From Fen-1273 sp963837815 (GTDB lineage Bacteria; Bacteroidota; Ignavibacteria; UBA10030; UBA6906): a stretch of 64,000 nucleotides of DNA. Below the pieces are notes generated by a model. That model saw nothing but the letters and a program-made list of their open reading frames with translations, was not told the origin of the DNA and did no database searches. The stretch covers positions 558,001-622,000 of the forward strand of contig CAWIOS010000012.1 of NCBI GenBank assembly GCA_963837815.1. Reading direction: 5' to 3'. Shown in pieces: positions 17,788 through 26,147 of this stretch. Position numbers and translations under genes: made by a program. How positions within the stretch are numbered: the first letter of the stretch is position 1; the number at the start of each line of letters is the position of its first letter.

Positions 17788-19887
17788 TCACGCCCACCCG
17801 AGTGCGGCCATGAGCATGTCGATCGCCTTGATCCCCAGGAACGGGGCGACAAGGCCGCCGAACCCGTAAATGAACAGGTGCCGCCGGAGAAGCTGCACGG
17901 CGCTCACGGGGCGGTACTTCACACCGCGCAGCGCCAGGGGGATCAGCGCGACGATGATCAGCGCGTTGAATATGACGGCGGAGAGTATCGCGCTTTCCGG
18001 GGAGGCGAGGTGCATGATGTTCAGCGCGTTCAGCGCCGGGTACGTCGTCGCAAACGCCGCCGGTATGATTGCAAAGTACTTCGCCACGTCGTTTGCAATG
18101 CTGAACGTCGTCAGCGTCCCCCGCGTCATCAGGAGCTGTTTCCCGATCTCGACGATCTCCATCAGCTTCGTCGGATTGGAGTCGAGATCGATCATGTTCG
18201 CCGCCTCGCGGGCAGGCTGCGTGCCGGTATTCATCGCGACCGCGACGTCCGCCTGCGCGAGCGCCGGGGCGTCGTTCGTCCCGTCCCCTGTCATCGCAAC
18301 GAGGCGTCCCCCCTTCTGGTACTCCCGGATGAGCCGGAGCTTGTCCTCCGGCTTCGCTTCCGCAAGGAAGTCGTCGACCCCCGCCTCCGCGGCGATCGCG
18401 GTTGCTGTGAGCTGGTTGTCCCCGGTGATCATCACCGTCCGTATCCCCATCGAGCGGAGATGCGCAAACCGCTCCTTGATTCCCCCCTTGACGATGTCCT
18501 TCAGGTGTATGACGCCGAGGACCTCGGCGTTTTCAGCAACGACAAGGGGAGTTCCCCCGCTGCGGCTCACGTCCTGAACGACCTGGAGAACCGCAGGGGG
18601 GAATGTCCCCCCCTCCCCTTCCACGAATGTGCGTATGGCTTCCGACGCTCCCTTCCGGATGATCCTCCGGAACGCCGGATTGTCCGCCTGTATGTCGGCC
18701 CCGCTCATGCGGGTCTGCGCACTGAACGGCACAAAGCGTGCGGCGATCTCCCTGACCTCACGCCCCCTGAGCCCGTACTGCTCCTTGGCAAGGACGGCGA
18801 TCGACCGCCCCTCGGGCGTCTCGTCGGCGAGAGAGGCGAGCTGGGCCGCGTCTGCCAGCCGCTCCTTCGCCACGCCGGGGGCGGGGGTGAACTCCGTTGC
18901 CATCCGGTTGCCAAGCGTCACGGTCCCGGTCTTGTCGAGAAGGAGGACGTCGACGTCCCCCGCCGCCTCCACAGCCCGGCCGGACGTGGCGATCACGTTG
19001 TGCCGTATCATCCTGTCCATCCCGGCGATGCCGATCGCCGCAAGAAGCCCCCCGATCGTTGTCGGTATCAGGCACACGAGGAGGGCGACAAGGACCGTCA
19101 CCGTGACGGGCGCCCCGTGCCCCGCCACCTGCACGCTGAATATCGAAAACGGGAGGAGCGTCACGCAGACCACGAGGAATATGATCGTGAACGCGGCGAG
19201 AAGGATGTTGAGCGCAATCTCGTTCGGCGTCTTCTGACGTTTCGCCCCTTCGATGAGTTTGATCATCCTGTCGAGGAACCCTCCCCCGGGTTCGGCGGTC
19301 AGCCGGATGACGAGCCAGTCGGAGAGAACCCTGGTCCCCCCGGTCACCGCGCTCCTGTCCCCCCCCGACTCCCGTATGACGGGTGCACTTTCGCCGGTGA
19401 TCGCGCTCTCGTCCACCGAGGCGATCCCCTCGATCACCTCCCCGTCGGCCGCGATGACGTCCCCCGCCTCGACGAGGAACGCGTCCCCTTTTCTCAGCGC
19501 GGTGGAAGGAGCCGGCTCGAATGACGCGCCGTGCCGGGGTTCCTTCAGCCGCTTCGCCATCGTTTCCCGCCGCGCCCGCCGGAGACCCTCCGCCTGCGCC
19601 TTGCCGCGCCCCTCGGCAAGCGCTTCGGAGAAGTTCGCGAAGAGAACGGTGAACCAGAGCCAGAGCGAGACAAAACCGATGTACCAGGCCGGGGCCTCCC
19701 CGTGCCCGGCGAGCGCCTGGATCCAGAGGGCCGTTGTCAGTACGCTCCCCACCTCGACGACGAACATGACGGGATTGCGCATCATCCAGCGCGGGCTCAG
19801 CTTTTTCAGAGAATCCAGGAGCGCCCTGCGGTACATCTCCCCGGTCAGGCCCAGCGGTTTCCTCAGCGCAGAAGTATCAGAAGTCAT
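17788..19887 (-). CDS. kdpB: KdpB, ATPase subunit of the Kdp potassium pump
   Basis: A 699-residue P-type ATPase (type IA). The phosphorylated Asp is D318 in LLLDKTGTVT, the actuator motif TGES is at 164-167, and the hinge MTGDGTNDAPAL is present. KdpB hydrolyses ATP in the inner membrane to drive K+ uptake through KdpA. The length fits the family (about 680-700). The start at 19887 has AAGGGTGAAGA just upstream and lies 11 bases after kdpA ends. Confidence 0.97.
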   Translation of the reverse strand: MTSDTSALRKPLGLTGEMYRRALLDSLKKLSPRWMMRNPVMFVVEVGSVLTTALWIQALAGHGEAPAWYIGFVSLWLWFTVLFANFSEALAEGRGKAQAEGLRRARRETMAKRLKEPRHGASFEPAPSTALRKGDAFLVEAGDVIAADGEVIEGIASVDESAITGESAPVIRESGGDRSAVTGGTRVLSDWLVIRLTAEPGGGFLDRMIKLIEGAKRQKTPNEIALNILLAAFTIIFLVVCVTLLPFSIFSVQVAGHGAPVTVTVLVALLVCLIPTTIGGLLAAIGIAGMDRMIRHNVIATSGRAVEAAGDVDVLLLDKTGTVTLGNRMATEFTPAPGVAKERLADAAQLASLADETPEGRSIAVLAKEQYGLRGREVREIAARFVPFSAQTRMSGADIQADNPAFRRIIRKGASEAIRTFVEGEGGTFPPAVLQVVQDVSRSGGTPLVVAENAEVLGVIHLKDIVKGGIKERFAHLRSMGIRTVMITGDNQLTATAIAAEAGVDDFLAEAKPEDKLRLIREYQKGGRLVAMTGDGTNDAPALAQADVAVAMNTGTQPAREAANMIDLDSNPTKLMEIVEIGKQLLMTRGTLTTFSIANDVAKYFAIIPAAFATTYPALNALNIMHLASPESAILSAVIFNALIIVALIPLALRGVKYRPVSAVQLLRRHLFIYGFGGLVAPFLGIKAIDMLMAALGWA

Positions 19888-19898
19888 TCTTCACCCTT

Positions 19899-21623
19899 TT
19901 AGTGAATCGCCATGAAGTATTCCACGACAGGCCCGAGTGCGAGGGCCGGGAGAAAATTGAGGGCTCCGACGATAAGCACGACGGCGATAAGCCAGAAGAC
20001 AAAGAGGGGGGTGTGCGTCGGCAGTGTCCCTTCACCCGCGGGGACGAGCTTCTTGCGCGCGAGCGAACCGGCCAGCGCGAGTGTGGGGAGGGCCAGCCAG
20101 TAGCGCCCGATGAGCATGGCGACGGCCCCCGTAATGTTGTAAAAGGGAGTATTCACCGACACCCCCGCGAATGCGCTCCCGTTGTTGTTCCCCTGCGACG
20201 TGAAGATATACAGGATCTCGCTGAACCCGTGGGCGCCGGGGTTCGCAATCGCGGCCCTCCCGTCTGAGGTGACGACCGCGAGCGCGGTGAAGAGCAGGAC
20301 CGTAATCGGCATGATCAGGATCAGGAGCGACGCCATTTTCATCTCGAACGATTCGACCTTGTGCCCCAGATACTCCGGCGTCCTCCCGACAAGAAGACCC
20401 GCAACAAACACCGCGACGATGACGAACACGAGCATGCCGTAGAGGCCCGAGCCGACGCCGCCGAAGACCACTTCGCCCAGGTGCATGGCGATGAGGGGGA
20501 TCATCCCCCCCAGCGGGGAAAACGAGTCGTGCATTGCATTCACTGAACCGTTCGAAGCCGAGGTTGTCACCGTCGCCCAGAGCGCGGAATTCGCGATCCC
20601 GAACCTCACCTCTTTCCCCTCCATGTTTCCCGCGGACTGGTCGATGCCGTGCCCGTTCAGAAGTCCGTTCGGCACGCCCTCCGCCCAGTAACACACGCCG
20701 AGCATCGCCACGAGGATGAGCGTCATTGCCACAAGGAGCGCCCATCCCTGCCGCGTATCCCCCACCATCTGTCCGTACGTGTAACAGAGCGCGGCCGCAA
20801 TGAGGAGTATCGCCAGCTCCTCCAGGAAATCAGTGAGGGGCGTGGGATTCTCAAAGGGATGCGCCGAGTTCGCGTTGAAGAACCCGCCGCCGTTCGTCCC
20901 GAGCTGCTTTATCGCGATCTGTGAGGCCGCCGGACCCATCGCGATGACCTGTTCCTTCACGAACGCGCCGCTCGTATCACGGGGGGGATCGACGAACTGC
21001 GCGTGCGCATAGGGGGAGAAATTCTGCGGCACCCCCTGCGAGACAAGAACGACCGCGAGGACGATCGACAGTGGAAGCAGTATGTAGAGGGTGCTCCGCG
21101 TCATGTCGACCCAGAAGTTTCCCAGGGTCTTCGTGCTGTGGCGGGCGAACCCCCTGATGATGAGCGCCAGGAGCGCCATACCGGTGGCCGCAGAGACGAA
21201 ATTCTGGACCGTGAGCGCGACCATCTGCGTGAGGTAACTCATCGTCGTCTCGCCGCCGTATCCCTGCCAGTTCGTGTTCGTCACAAAACTGACGGCGGTA
21301 TTCAACGAGGAGTCCGCGCTCACGGAACCCATCCCCTCCGGGTTGAGCGGGAGCAGGTGCTGCACCCTCTGGAGGAGATACACGAGGAGGAATCCGGCGG
21401 CGTTGAAGAGGAGCATCGCAAGCGCGTTTTCCTTCCAGTCCATTTCGCTGCCGGCGTCAATGCGCGCCAGGCGGTAGACAAGCCTCTCCAGGGGGCCGAG
21501 CACCGGATCGAGAAACGTCTTCTCGCGCTTGAACACGCGGGCCATGAAGCCCCCCAGCGGCTTCGCGAGCGCCACGAGAGCCGCAAGATACAGGCCGATC
21601 TGCAGGATGCCGTTGAGCGTCAT
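19899..21623 (-). CDS. kdpA: KdpA, potassium-binding channel-like subunit
   Basis: A 574-residue multi-helix membrane protein with the K+-translocating pore of the pump. Recognisable features are TNTNWQGYGGET early on, GTNGGGFFNANSAHPFENPTP in the middle and SQGNNNGSAF later, the repeated filter-like glycine segments of KdpA. Its start overlaps the kdpF stop by ATGA, and CGGAGAAA serves as ribosome site. Confidence 0.97.
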   Translation of the reverse strand: MTLNGILQIGLYLAALVALAKPLGGFMARVFKREKTFLDPVLGPLERLVYRLARIDAGSEMDWKENALAMLLFNAAGFLLVYLLQRVQHLLPLNPEGMGSVSADSSLNTAVSFVTNTNWQGYGGETTMSYLTQMVALTVQNFVSAATGMALLALIIRGFARHSTKTLGNFWVDMTRSTLYILLPLSIVLAVVLVSQGVPQNFSPYAHAQFVDPPRDTSGAFVKEQVIAMGPAASQIAIKQLGTNGGGFFNANSAHPFENPTPLTDFLEELAILLIAAALCYTYGQMVGDTRQGWALLVAMTLILVAMLGVCYWAEGVPNGLLNGHGIDQSAGNMEGKEVRFGIANSALWATVTTSASNGSVNAMHDSFSPLGGMIPLIAMHLGEVVFGGVGSGLYGMLVFVIVAVFVAGLLVGRTPEYLGHKVESFEMKMASLLILIMPITVLLFTALAVVTSDGRAAIANPGAHGFSEILYIFTSQGNNNGSAFAGVSVNTPFYNITGAVAMLIGRYWLALPTLALAGSLARKKLVPAGEGTLPTHTPLFVFWLIAVVLIVGALNFLPALALGPVVEYFMAIH

Positions 21624-21712
21624 TCGAATTTCTCCGGTCTGAGAAGTGCGACGAAAAGGTAGACGAGCAGTGCGAGCGCGATGACGCCGGAAATGCAGTA
21701 GATCCAGTTCAT
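21620..21712 (-). CDS. kdpF: KdpF, small stabilising subunit
   Basis: A 30-residue single-span membrane peptide beginning MNWIYCISG and ending LLRPEKFE, the pattern of KdpF, which stabilises the KdpABC complex. The start at 21712 has an excellent GGAGG site upstream. Both ends overlap neighbours by ATGA (kdpA after, the 37-residue ORF before). A longer open reading of this frame upstream to 21850 runs inside kdpC and lacks support. Confidence 0.9.
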   Translation of the reverse strand: MNWIYCISGVIALALLVYLFVALLRPEKFE

Positions 21713-21822
21713 GAGTTTCCTCCGGGTTTCCGTTCCTCGGGGATTTCGCATATCCTCATCAGCGCCCACGTCGCGACGGAGAAGAGGACGAGTACTCCCA
21801 TGCAGATAAAGTCCATCGTCAT
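21709..21822 (-). CDS. Small Kdp-locus membrane protein (37 residues)
   Basis: An easily missed ORF of 37 codons beginning MTMDFICMGVLVLFSV and ending RKPGGNS. Residues 4-22 form one hydrophobic span, followed by a charged C-terminal tail with Arg and Glu. The ribosome site is strong (AAGGGGGGAAA before ATG 21822). Its start overlaps the kdpC stop and its stop overlaps the kdpF start, both as ATGA, so it is embedded in a translationally coupled chain. It is probably a membrane accessory of the pump; small unnamed ORFs of this look occur next to kdpF elsewhere as far as I recall. Function is unproven. Confidence 0.72.
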   Translation of the reverse strand: MTMDFICMGVLVLFSVATWALMRICEIPEERKPGGNS

Positions 21823-22412
21823 TTTCCCCCCTTCCCGGCAGCGCTTTCATCGAGTGCGAGGTTGAGCGCGAGCACGTTCACGCGGGGCTCCCCGAGAATT
21901 CCTAACGTCCTGTCGCGCGTGTTCGCATACACGAGCTCCCGGACGGCGTCTTCGCCGAGGCCCCGCGCGCGCGCAACACGGGCGACCTGGTATGCCGCGG
22001 CGGCGGCGCTGATGTCGGGATCGAGACCGCTCGACGAAGAAGTGACAAGGTCGACGGGAACGGGGAGCGCGTTCAGAGAGTCGGCCTTTTTCAGGTCCGT
22101 CAGGCGCCCCCGTACCTCATCGAGGAGAGCGGAGTTCGTCGGCCCCAGGTTCGATCCCGTCGAAGAGCCGGCGTTGTACGGGTAGGGGGCGGTCGCCGAC
22201 AGACGGCTCCAGAAGTATTGCGGATCGCTGAACGGCTGCCCTATCAGCTCAGACCCGACAACTTTTCCCCGGACTGCCAGGAGGCTTCCGTTCGCCTTTA
22301 CGGGGAACGCGACCTGTGCGATGCCGGTCACCAGGAGAGGATAGAAAACCCCGGTGATGACCGTGAAGAGAAGAAGAGCGATGAGCGACGTTACGGTGTG
22401 CTTGACTATCAT
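21819..22412 (-). CDS. kdpC: KdpC, Kdp complex subunit
   Basis: A 197-residue protein with one N-terminal membrane span (TVTSLIALLLFTVITGVFYP) and a periplasmic domain. It has LIGQPFSDPQYFWSRLSATAPYPYNA and GSNLGPTN, hallmarks of KdpC, which assists assembly and K+ affinity of the pump. I chose ATG 22412 because it gives the usual length (about 190). The frame is open up to ATG 22496, adding 28 residues with no family resemblance. In this locus kdpC is the first gene rather than the last, which is unusual. Confidence 0.93.
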   Translation of the reverse strand: MIVKHTVTSLIALLLFTVITGVFYPLLVTGIAQVAFPVKANGSLLAVRGKVVGSELIGQPFSDPQYFWSRLSATAPYPYNAGSSTGSNLGPTNSALLDEVRGRLTDLKKADSLNALPVPVDLVTSSSSGLDPDISAAAAAYQVARVARARGLGEDAVRELVYANTRDRTLGILGEPRVNVLALNLALDESAAGKGGK

Positions 22413-22564
22413 GCCGGGCCCGATCCGATCGTGAATTACGAGGGTTTTCCCCATTGCGGGGCGGATCAATCTTGCAAAAGAGATCACCGGACGCAATCAA
22501 CGGTGCGTAAAAAGAGTGACGGGCCCTGTAAAAAAAAGATAAAGAAGCGCCCTGTTCCTCCCGG

Positions 22565-22582
22565 GTGGTCACAATTGACCAC
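22565..22582. promoter_or_regulatory. Candidate operator palindrome in the kdpC / hybrid-kinase divergent gap
   Basis: A perfect 7-bp inverted repeat, GTGGTCA - CAAT - TGACCAC, lies in the 238-base gap between kdpC and the hybrid kinase gene, about 150 bases upstream of kdpC. Its dyad symmetry suits a dimeric regulator. Nothing in the sequence says which one; KdpE sites in E. coli are AT-rich and look different. The surrounding gap is AT-richer (e.g. an A-rich run at 22530-22550) and should hold both promoters. Confidence 0.35.
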
Positions 22583-22650
22583 GCGGTGTGTCGAAATGCC
22601 CGTTTTCGCCCGCAGGATAAGCACTCGCAGATGCTTAATGCGGCAAATAC

Positions 22651-25600
22651 ATGCAATCTGAGCAGAAGGCGCCTGCATGGCGTGCAAATTGCATCATGTT
22701 TCACACTATCCACGTCCATAACTGCGCCCCTGAAACCATGAAAACGCGAGATTCGCAGCGGTCAGCCAACCACCCTTCCGTACCCCCCCCGAAGGCCGAG
22801 GAGGCGCTCAGGGAGAGTGAAAGGTTCCTCCGGCAGGTGATAGATCTTGTCCCCCATTTTGTCTTTGCGAAGGACGAAGAGAGCAAGTTCCTTCTGATGA
22901 ACAAGGCGATCGCGGATGCATACGGGACAACGGTCGAAGGGGGGCTCGGGAAGTCTGACACCGATTTCTCCGCCACTCCGGAGGAAGCAAAACACTTCCA
23001 TGAGGACGACCTCGCAGTCATCAGGGGGGGGAAACCGAAAACGATCCCCGCGGAGCCCATCACCGACTCGCAGGGGAATGTCCGGTTTCTCCACACGACA
23101 AAGATTCCTTTCCATTTCGGCCCCGAACGAACTCCGAGCATACTCGGCGTGGCGGTGGACGTTACCGACCTCAAGCTTTCGGAGAGAAGACTCCAGGAGA
23201 GCGAGGAAAAATACAGAAACTTCGTCGAGCGTGCGCACGACGGCATTGCGGTCATACAGGACGGGATCGTCAAGTACCTTAACCCCGTTCTCGCGGATTT
23301 CTTCGGCGGCCCCATCGCACAGGTGATCGGGACGGAATTCACGCGGTATATACACCCGGGTGAGATCGGGAAACTCCTGGAGAACTACAGGCGCAGGATC
23401 CGGGGCATCCCCGTCCCATCGACGTACGACACGATACTCCTGACCGCGGACGGACGTCCGCTCCCGGTCGAGGTGAACGCGGGACTCATCCAGTACGACG
23501 GGGAGGCGGCGGACCTCGTCATCATCCGGGATACGCGCGAGAGGAAAAAAGGGGAAGAGGCGGTCGCCCGCCGGGACGCTATACTCAAGATCGTCCGGGA
23601 CGCCGCGGAGCAGTTCCTGAAAGCGCCCGATCCGGAGTCGACGATCGACGACCTGCTGAAACGCCTCGGGCGGGTCATGCGTGTCGACAGGACGTATATT
23701 TTTGAGAATGCGAAGGAGGGAATGGGTGCGCTCGTCGCGAGGCGGCGGTTCGCCTGGACGCACGACGGGGCGGGGGAAAACGACACGGCGATCCGGAGGA
23801 TCAGCTTCGTCTCCGTCCCGTTCTCGCGGTGGCGCGAGGTCCTCGGCGCCGGCGAGATCATCTACGGTGACATGGAGGGGTTTCCTGCGGAGGAACGTGC
23901 ATTCTTCCGCGCGGGGAACGTCCGCTCCCTCATCGCCGTCCCCATATTTGCGGGGAATCTCTGGTGGGGGTTCATCGGGTGCGACGACTGCCACGCGGAA
24001 CGAACGTGGTCCGTTCTCGAGACCGACGCGCTCACGTCGCTCTCGAGCATGCTGGGGGCGGTGATCCAGCGGAGAAAGACGGAGAATGTCCAGCACGCGG
24101 TGTACAAGATTGCACAGGCGGCGGGTAGCTCACACGGGATACAGGAGCTTTACGCGTCCATACACCGGATCGTCTCAGAGATCATGGAGGCGAAGAATTT
24201 CTACGTGGCACTCTACGACAGAAAGGAGGACATACTCTCATTCCCCTACTTCAGGGATGAATTCGACCCCCCTGCCGCCCCCAAGAAGCTGGAACGCGGC
24301 CTGACCGAATACGTCCTCCGGTCCGGGGCGCCGCTTCTGTGCACGGAAGAGAAATTTCACGAGCTCGTCGAACGGGGTGAGGCGAAGCTCATCGGTGTCC
24401 CATCCGCGATCTGGCTCGGAGTGCCTCTCGTCATTGAAGGAAACGTCATCGGGGTGATGGTTGTCCAGCACTATACAGACGCCGGGGCATACGGAACGCA
24501 GGAGCTTGAAATCCTGCAATATGTGTCTTCACAGATCGCGCACGCCATCGACAGGAAGCGGGCCGAGGAGGCGCTTGTTTCACAGACGGCGTACTTCCAG
24601 CGCCTGTTCGAAGATTCCCCCGCCGGCATCGCGCTCATGGACACGAGGGACCGCATTGTGAACGTCAACCGGTCGTTCCAGGAGATGTTCGGGTTCGCCG
24701 GCCAGGAGATCCGGGGGCGGGACATCAACGACGTCATCGTCCCCCCGGAGCTCCGGGAGGAAGCCCGCGTGCTCAGCTCGACGAGCCAGCAGGGCACCGC
24801 CGTTTCCAGGGAGACCGTCCGGCGCCGCAAGGACGGACGCGACGTGGACGTCCATATCACCGGCTATCCCATACTCATCGGGGGGAATTACGTCGGTGTA
24901 TACGGGATGTACCAGAACATTTCGGAGCGGAAGATCCTGGAGGGACAGATACTCCATGCCCAGAAGATGGAGAGCATCGGCACGCTCGCCGGAGGGATCG
25001 CGCACGATTTCAACAACCTGCTGGCGATCATACTCGGCCACCTCTCCCTCATGGACCACGGGAAGGCGGACACCGCGCGCAACGCCTCCTCCATCGCGGC
25101 GATCACGAAGGCGGCGGAGCGCGCGGCCGGGGTCGTCCGCCAGCTCCTCACATTCGCACGGAAAGACGAGGGCTGCCGGGAATCCGTCAGACTGAACGAC
25201 GTGGTGCGGGAGATACGGAAGTTCCTTGACGAGACGCTGCCGAAAAACATCACGATCACGACCGACCTGGCCGAGGGGCTCCCCTCCGTTGTCGCCGACG
25301 CCACCCAGATCCACCAGGTGCTCCTGAACATCTGCGTGAACGCCCGGGACGCCATGCCGCACGGCGGGACGCTCGCCATCACGACCCGGACAGCGCCCTA
25401 CGAGGAGGTAAAAAGCAGGTTCCCGCTCGCCGACGCGGGTTCGTACGTTGAGATCCGGGCCCGGGACACCGGCACGGGGATGGACGAGACGACGCGGCGC
25501 CGGATATTCGAACCGTTCTTCAGCACGAAGGGCCCCGGGAGAGGGACGGGGCTGGGGATGGCGGTCGTCTTCGGTATCGTCGAGAGCCACCGCGGGTTCA

Positions 25601-26115
25601 TACACGTCGACAGCCGTCCGGGGGAGGGATCGACGTTCACGATCTACCTCCCCGTCATGCCTGCCACGATCGAGTGTGCAGGTCCCCCCTCCGGCGGGGC
25701 GGGAGCTGAGGGTTCGCCCGCAGACCTCGGCTCCGGCGGGGCGGGTACCGAGACAATACTCATCGTGGAGGACGAGGAGGAATTGCGCAATCTCCTCCGC
25801 TCGACGCTCGAGGGGGCCGGATACACCGTCCTTGCGGAGGCGGACGGGAGCGGAGCTCTCGAAACGTTCAGGAAACACGGAGACGAGATCGCGCTCGTCA
25901 TAAGCGACGTCGGACTCCCCAGGATGAGCGGCGACCAGGTCTACAGCGCCATGAAAGCCATCGATCCTTCCGTCAGGGCGATACTCGCAAGCGGGTACAT
26001 GGAGCCGGAACTGCGGGCGGATGCGCTCCGCTCGGGGGTCCGGGCGTTCATGCAGAAGCCCTACGAGATGCGGAAAGTCCTGACGGAGGTCCGCCAGGTA
26101 CTCGACGCACCGTAG
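22651..26115 (+). CDS. Hybrid sensor histidine kinase with PAS and GAF domains and a C-terminal receiver
   Basis: A 1154-residue soluble kinase without membrane spans. Domain order: PAS about 55-175, PAS about 185-305, GAF about 320-480, GAF about 495-640, PAS about 650-780, HisKA with the phospho-acceptor H785 in GGIAHDFNNLLA, ATPase domain with DTGTGMD and GTGLGMAV, then a Gly/Pro linker and a receiver with phospho-acceptor D1086. The GIAHDFNN type is common in PAS hybrid kinases of environmental bacteria. No DNA-binding output or partner regulator lies nearby, so the signal must leave by phosphotransfer. Starts at 22651 and 22738 are both possible; neither has a strong ribosome site. Confidence 0.88.
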   Translation: MQSEQKAPAWRANCIMFHTIHVHNCAPETMKTRDSQRSANHPSVPPPKAEEALRESERFLRQVIDLVPHFVFAKDEESKFLLMNKAIADAYGTTVEGGLGKSDTDFSATPEEAKHFHEDDLAVIRGGKPKTIPAEPITDSQGNVRFLHTTKIPFHFGPERTPSILGVAVDVTDLKLSERRLQESEEKYRNFVERAHDGIAVIQDGIVKYLNPVLADFFGGPIAQVIGTEFTRYIHPGEIGKLLENYRRRIRGIPVPSTYDTILLTADGRPLPVEVNAGLIQYDGEAADLVIIRDTRERKKGEEAVARRDAILKIVRDAAEQFLKAPDPESTIDDLLKRLGRVMRVDRTYIFENAKEGMGALVARRRFAWTHDGAGENDTAIRRISFVSVPFSRWREVLGAGEIIYGDMEGFPAEERAFFRAGNVRSLIAVPIFAGNLWWGFIGCDDCHAERTWSVLETDALTSLSSMLGAVIQRRKTENVQHAVYKIAQAAGSSHGIQELYASIHRIVSEIMEAKNFYVALYDRKEDILSFPYFRDEFDPPAAPKKLERGLTEYVLRSGAPLLCTEEKFHELVERGEAKLIGVPSAIWLGVPLVIEGNVIGVMVVQHYTDAGAYGTQELEILQYVSSQIAHAIDRKRAEEALVSQTAYFQRLFEDSPAGIALMDTRDRIVNVNRSFQEMFGFAGQEIRGRDINDVIVPPELREEARVLSSTSQQGTAVSRETVRRRKDGRDVDVHITGYPILIGGNYVGVYGMYQNISERKILEGQILHAQKMESIGTLAGGIAHDFNNLLAIILGHLSLMDHGKADTARNASSIAAITKAAERAAGVVRQLLTFARKDEGCRESVRLNDVVREIRKFLDETLPKNITITTDLAEGLPSVVADATQIHQVLLNICVNARDAMPHGGTLAITTRTAPYEEVKSRFPLADAGSYVEIRARDTGTGMDETTRRRIFEPFFSTKGPGRGTGLGMAVVFGIVESHRGFIHVDSRPGEGSTFTIYLPVMPATIECAGPPSGGAGAEGSPADLGSGGAGTETILIVEDEEELRNLLRSTLEGAGYTVLAEADGSGALETFRKHGDEIALVISDVGLPRMSGDQVYSAMKAIDPSVRAILASGYMEPELRADALRSGVRAFMQKPYEMRKVLTEVRQVLDAP

Positions 26116-26147
26116 AGGATCGCTCCGGGCGCGGACCTTTTCACGGA

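Noticed and set aside
21620..21850. A 76-codon reading of the kdpF frame
   Set aside because: The N-terminal 46 residues lie inside kdpC and the small 37-residue ORF and lack hydrophobicity. The 30-residue KdpF with a GGAGG site explains the frame.
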